NCBI GenBank assembly: GCA_025449615.1
Contig: JANWJA010000093.1
Coordinates: forward strand, 1 to 9,377
Length of the DNA: 9,377 nucleotides
DNA from: Methyloceanibacter sp.
Lineage (GTDB): Bacteria > Pseudomonadota > Alphaproteobacteria > Rhizobiales > Methyloligellaceae
Direction of reading: 5' to 3'
The number at the start of each line of letters is the position of its first letter. Position 1 is the first letter of the stretch. Shown piece by piece: positions 7,900 to 9,377 of the stretch. The translations under genes were made by a program, and so were the position numbers. The notes under the pieces were generated by a model, which was not told the origin of the DNA, did no database searches, and worked only from the letters and a program-made list of their open reading frames with translations.

Positions 7900-7918
7900 C
7901 GAAGCCCTGGGGCAGAAT

Positions 7919-7967
7919 CAAGGCAAAAACCTCAACAATCCTTAATGTTGCCGCCTTGTCGCGGCGG
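7919..7967 (-). promoter_or_regulatory. Competing stem-loops in the rlmH-envC gap
   Basis: The 68-base gap between the rlmH stop and the envC GTG holds three inverted repeats. On the minus strand CCGCC...GGCGG (7963-7967 with 7951-7955) forms a hairpin directly after the rlmH stop. CAACA...TGTTG (7946-7950 with 7933-7937) forms a second, followed by AGG and five T. CAAGGC...GCCTTG (7953-7958 with 7919-7924) would enclose the second. The first and third share bases 7953-7955, so they exclude each other. This could be a weak attenuator, an mRNA-processing site or chance. Confidence 0.35.
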
Positions 7968-8450
7968 TTAGCCCCGATGATAGGGATGACCGGCAAGGAT
8001 GGTCTCCGCCCGGTAGATCTGCTCGGTCAGCACGATGCGGGCAAGCCCATGGGGCAAGATCATCGGGCCGAGCGACAGGCGGAGATTGGCTTTGCTCAAG
8101 GCCTCCTCCCCGAGCCCATCGGCGCCGCCGATCAGAAACGCCAGGGCCTGTGTGCCGCCGTCCCGATATTTGGCGAGCGTTTGTGCGAATTTCTCGCTGC
8201 TGAGCTCTTTGCCCTTAGGATCGAGACAGATCACGGTCTGCGCTGGGCCGCATTTGGCCAGTAAGGAAACGGCCTCCGCCGCGAGGCGCAAAGGTGCCGT
8301 CTCTTTTCGCGATTCGGAGATTTCGATTGAACTAAGCGGCCCGAGGCCGAGCTTGCGGCCTGCGGCATCGGCGCGGGAGATATAGTGAGCGAACAGGTCC
8401 TGTTCCGGCCCCTGCTTCAATCTGCCGACGGCAGCGATCAGAAGCCGCAT
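7968..8450 (-). CDS. rlmH: 23S rRNA (pseudouridine1915-N3)-methyltransferase
   Basis: A 160-residue cytoplasmic SPOUT-class enzyme that uses S-adenosylmethionine to methylate pseudouridine 1915 in helix 69 of 23S rRNA, working on assembled 70S ribosomes. Seen: the N-terminal MRLLIAAVGRLKQGPE, the SAM-site FLIGGADG (105-112), the trefoil-knot segment LPHGLARIVLTEQIYRA (132-148) and the signature C-terminus HPYHRG. Length is typical (about 155-160). The ATG at 8450 is preceded on this strand by purine-rich GGGGGAAGGG (8453-8462), a good ribosome site. It lies 44 bases after rsfS and 68 before envC. rsfS-rlmH adjacency is widespread in bacteria and supports both calls. Older names are ybeA and SPOUT methyltransferase. 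Confidence 0.96.
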   Translation of the reverse strand: MRLLIAAVGRLKQGPEQDLFAHYISRADAAGRKLGLGPLSSIEISESRKETAPLRLAAEAVSLLAKCGPAQTVICLDPKGKELSSEKFAQTLAKYRDGGTQALAFLIGGADGLGEEALSKANLRLSLGPMILPHGLARIVLTEQIYRAETILAGHPYHRG

Positions 8451-8475
8451 AACCCTTCCCCCGAAAAAGCGAGGA

Positions 8476-8498
8476 CTGAGACGGCGCTATGGTCTCAG
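8476..8498 (-). terminator. Hairpin over the rsfS stop codon, possible leaky terminator
   Basis: CTGAGAC (8476-8482) and GTCTCAG (8492-8498) are a perfect seven-base inverted repeat with a nine-base loop. On the minus strand the rsfS TGA lies inside the upstream arm, and five T (8464-8468) follow the stem after a seven-base gap. The T-run is too distant for a textbook intrinsic terminator, so partial termination, or a processing or stability hairpin, is as likely. Confidence 0.35.
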
Positions 8499-8905
8499 AT
8501 CACCATACGCTCCATGGGCCGGTCAGCCGACCACATCTTTTCCAGGTTATAGAATTCGCGGACCTCGGGGCGGAAGATATGGACGATTACGTCGCCCGCA
8601 TCGATCAGCACCCAGTCGCATTGCGGCGTGCCTTCGACACGCGCTTTGCCGAAGCCTGCTTCCTTCAATTTCCTGACGAGATTGTCGGCAATGGCGCCGA
8701 CATGCCTTTGGGAGCGACCCGATGCCACGACCATCTGGTCGCCGATTGAGGTCTTACCCTTGAGGTCGATGCTGACGATTTTCTCGGCCTTGGCGTCGTC
8801 GAGAGTCTCGATCACGACATCGAGCAACTTGCCCGGATTGGCGCTGAACGCTGCGAATCCGGAGGGAGGCGTACTGCGGAGAGCACCCTCTCTTGATGAG
8901 CGCAT
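8495..8905 (-). CDS. rsfS: Ribosome silencing factor RsfS (Iojap/YbeB family)
   Basis: A 136-residue cytoplasmic protein that binds uL14 on the large subunit and blocks subunit joining, lowering translation in starvation. The conserved domain spans about 26-128: LLDVVIETLDDAKAEKIVSIDL, KTSIGDQMVVASGRSQRHVGAIADNL, DWVLIDAGDVIVHIF and the closing RPEVREFYNLEKMWS. Residues 1-25 (Ser, Pro, Arg and Ala rich) extend before the domain and make it longer than the common 105-120 residues. The ATG at 8905 is the only good start; AAGGA (8919-8923) is 13 bases upstream, farther than ideal, and a TTG at residue 27 would give a core-only form. It lies between nadD and rlmH, the usual neighbours. A hairpin and a promoter-like sequence precede it. 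Confidence 0.96.
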   Translation of the reverse strand: MRSSREGALRSTPPSGFAAFSANPGKLLDVVIETLDDAKAEKIVSIDLKGKTSIGDQMVVASGRSQRHVGAIADNLVRKLKEAGFGKARVEGTPQCDWVLIDAGDVIVHIFRPEVREFYNLEKMWSADRPMERMVI

Positions 8906-8922
8906 GTTGGAATGGATGTCCT

Positions 8923-8950
8923 TCTGCCGTTGATCCGACGAAACGGCAGA
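8923..8950 (-). promoter_or_regulatory. Nine-base-pair hairpin in the rsfS leader
   Basis: TCTGCCGTT (8923-8931) and AACGGCAGA (8942-8950) are a perfect nine-base inverted repeat with a ten-base loop. On the minus strand the stem ends at the first base of the AAGGA ribosome site (8919-8923), 17 bases before the rsfS ATG. No T-run follows, so it is more likely a leader or stability structure, or a protein-binding palindrome, than a terminator for nadD. Confidence 0.5.
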
Positions 8951-8988
8951 GGATACGGATGGTTCCGCTTCCGCCGCTTCGCCCCATA

Positions 8989-9018
8989 AGCATAGTATGT
9001 CTAGCGCGAGATTTTCAA
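8989..9018 (-). promoter_or_regulatory. Sigma-70-like promoter candidate for rsfS
   Basis: On the minus strand TTGAAA (9013-9018, five of six to TTGACA) is followed after 18 bases by TATGCT (8989-8994, four of six to TATAAT). It lies in the 131-base nadD-rsfS gap, AT-richer than its surroundings, and would start a leader of about 78 bases that contains the 8923-8950 hairpin. Prediction is by consensus only. Confidence 0.4.
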
Positions 9019-9036
9019 TAGCTAGTGACAGCTCGT

Positions 9037-9377
9037 CTACTTGTTAGATTTCGTCTCCTTGCGCGCGCCTGGCGTCTTCGCTGCCTTTTTTGCCGCTTTC
9101 CCGCCGTCCTGGCGCAAGGACGTTGACGAGAGCGAGGAGAGCTTCTCGCTCAAGATTGCCCAGGCTGGGGGAATTTGTGATGCGAGCCCGGGCGCGTCCG
9201 AATCATCGACGCGGTAGAACTGGAAGCGTTGAGCGGCCCTGGACGACATCGCCTTCAGCCGAAACCCCGGCCGGTCGAACACCGCAATCGGAACCAGCCG
9301 GAACAGCGCCGGCCAGTCGCGCCAGTGGTGCAATTCGGCGAGATTGTCGGCGCCCATCAGCCACACGAAGTGGACGC
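9037..9377 (-). CDS. nadD: Nicotinate-nucleotide adenylyltransferase (3' part; 5' end outside window)
   Basis: The C-terminal 112 or so residues of NadD, the cytoplasmic enzyme that joins nicotinate mononucleotide and ATP to form deamido-NAD. The frame is open to the right edge (reading VHFVWLMGADNL from 9375), so the GTG at 9366 is an internal valine. Seen: WLMGADNLAELHHWRDW, LVPIAVFDRPG, and LSSTSLR, which matches the ISSTxxR nucleotide-binding motif of the family. After it comes a tail of about 25 residues rich in Lys, Ala and Gly (GGKAAKKAAKTPGARKETK), an extension that the core enzyme does not need. It ends at TAG (9037-9039), 131 bases before rsfS. The nadD-rsfS-rlmH order is common in bacteria and supports the call. 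Confidence 0.95.
   Translation of the reverse strand, partial: VHFVWLMGADNLAELHHWRDWPALFRLVPIAVFDRPGFRLKAMSSRAAQRFQFYRVDDSDAPGLASQIPPAWAILSEKLSSLSSTSLRQDGGKAAKKAAKTPGARKETKSNK

Noticed and set aside
7931..7945. Possible CtrA site (TTAA-N7-TTAA) on the minus strand upstream of envC
   Set aside because: Only the first half-site TTAA is present; the second reads TGAG, and no promoter elements are in place around it.

Overview
The window is GC-rich, gene-dense chromosomal DNA of an alphaproteobacterium, most likely of the order Hyphomicrobiales (Rhizobiales). This placement rests on protein style and on the gene order nadD-rsfS-rlmH-envC-ctpA-(divergent polysaccharide deacetylase)-rppH lying next to the end of the ATP synthase operon, an arrangement I recall from that group. 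Genus cannot be told from the sequence alone. There are nine protein genes, two of them cut by the window edges, and no RNA gene, insertion sequence, CRISPR array or prophage that I can see.

Layout. Bases 1-953 (+) hold the 3' end of atpD and all of atpC, the last two genes of the F1 ATP synthase operon. After a 90-base gap with a small hairpin comes a large RND-superfamily membrane protein of the MMPL type (1044-3368, +). It ends tail-to-tail, with overlapping stop codons, against a long minus-strand block. In transcription order that block is nadD (3' part only, right edge), rsfS, rlmH, an envC-like gene, ctpA, a divergent polysaccharide deacetylase gene and rppH.

The minus-strand block splits into three themes. 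nadD (NAD synthesis), rsfS (ribosome silencing) and rlmH (23S rRNA methylation) are metabolism and ribosome genes. envC, ctpA and the deacetylase are envelope genes: a periplasmic coiled-coil LytM-like protein with a degenerate active site, a PDZ/S41 processing protease, and a membrane-anchored YibQ-type protein, probably acting together on peptidoglycan remodelling at division. rppH removes pyrophosphate from mRNA 5' ends. Spacing is tight from envC to rppH (1-base overlap, then 27 and 12 bases), suggesting translational coupling. Wider gaps beside rsfS and rlmH carry hairpins and one plausible promoter.

No clearly new system is visible. The points most worth a second look are loss of the acidic TM residue in the second half of the MMPL protein, the missing aspartate pair in the deacetylase, the hairpin leader and putative promoter of rsfS, the competing stem-loops between rlmH and envC, and the UGA lying in frame just before rppH.
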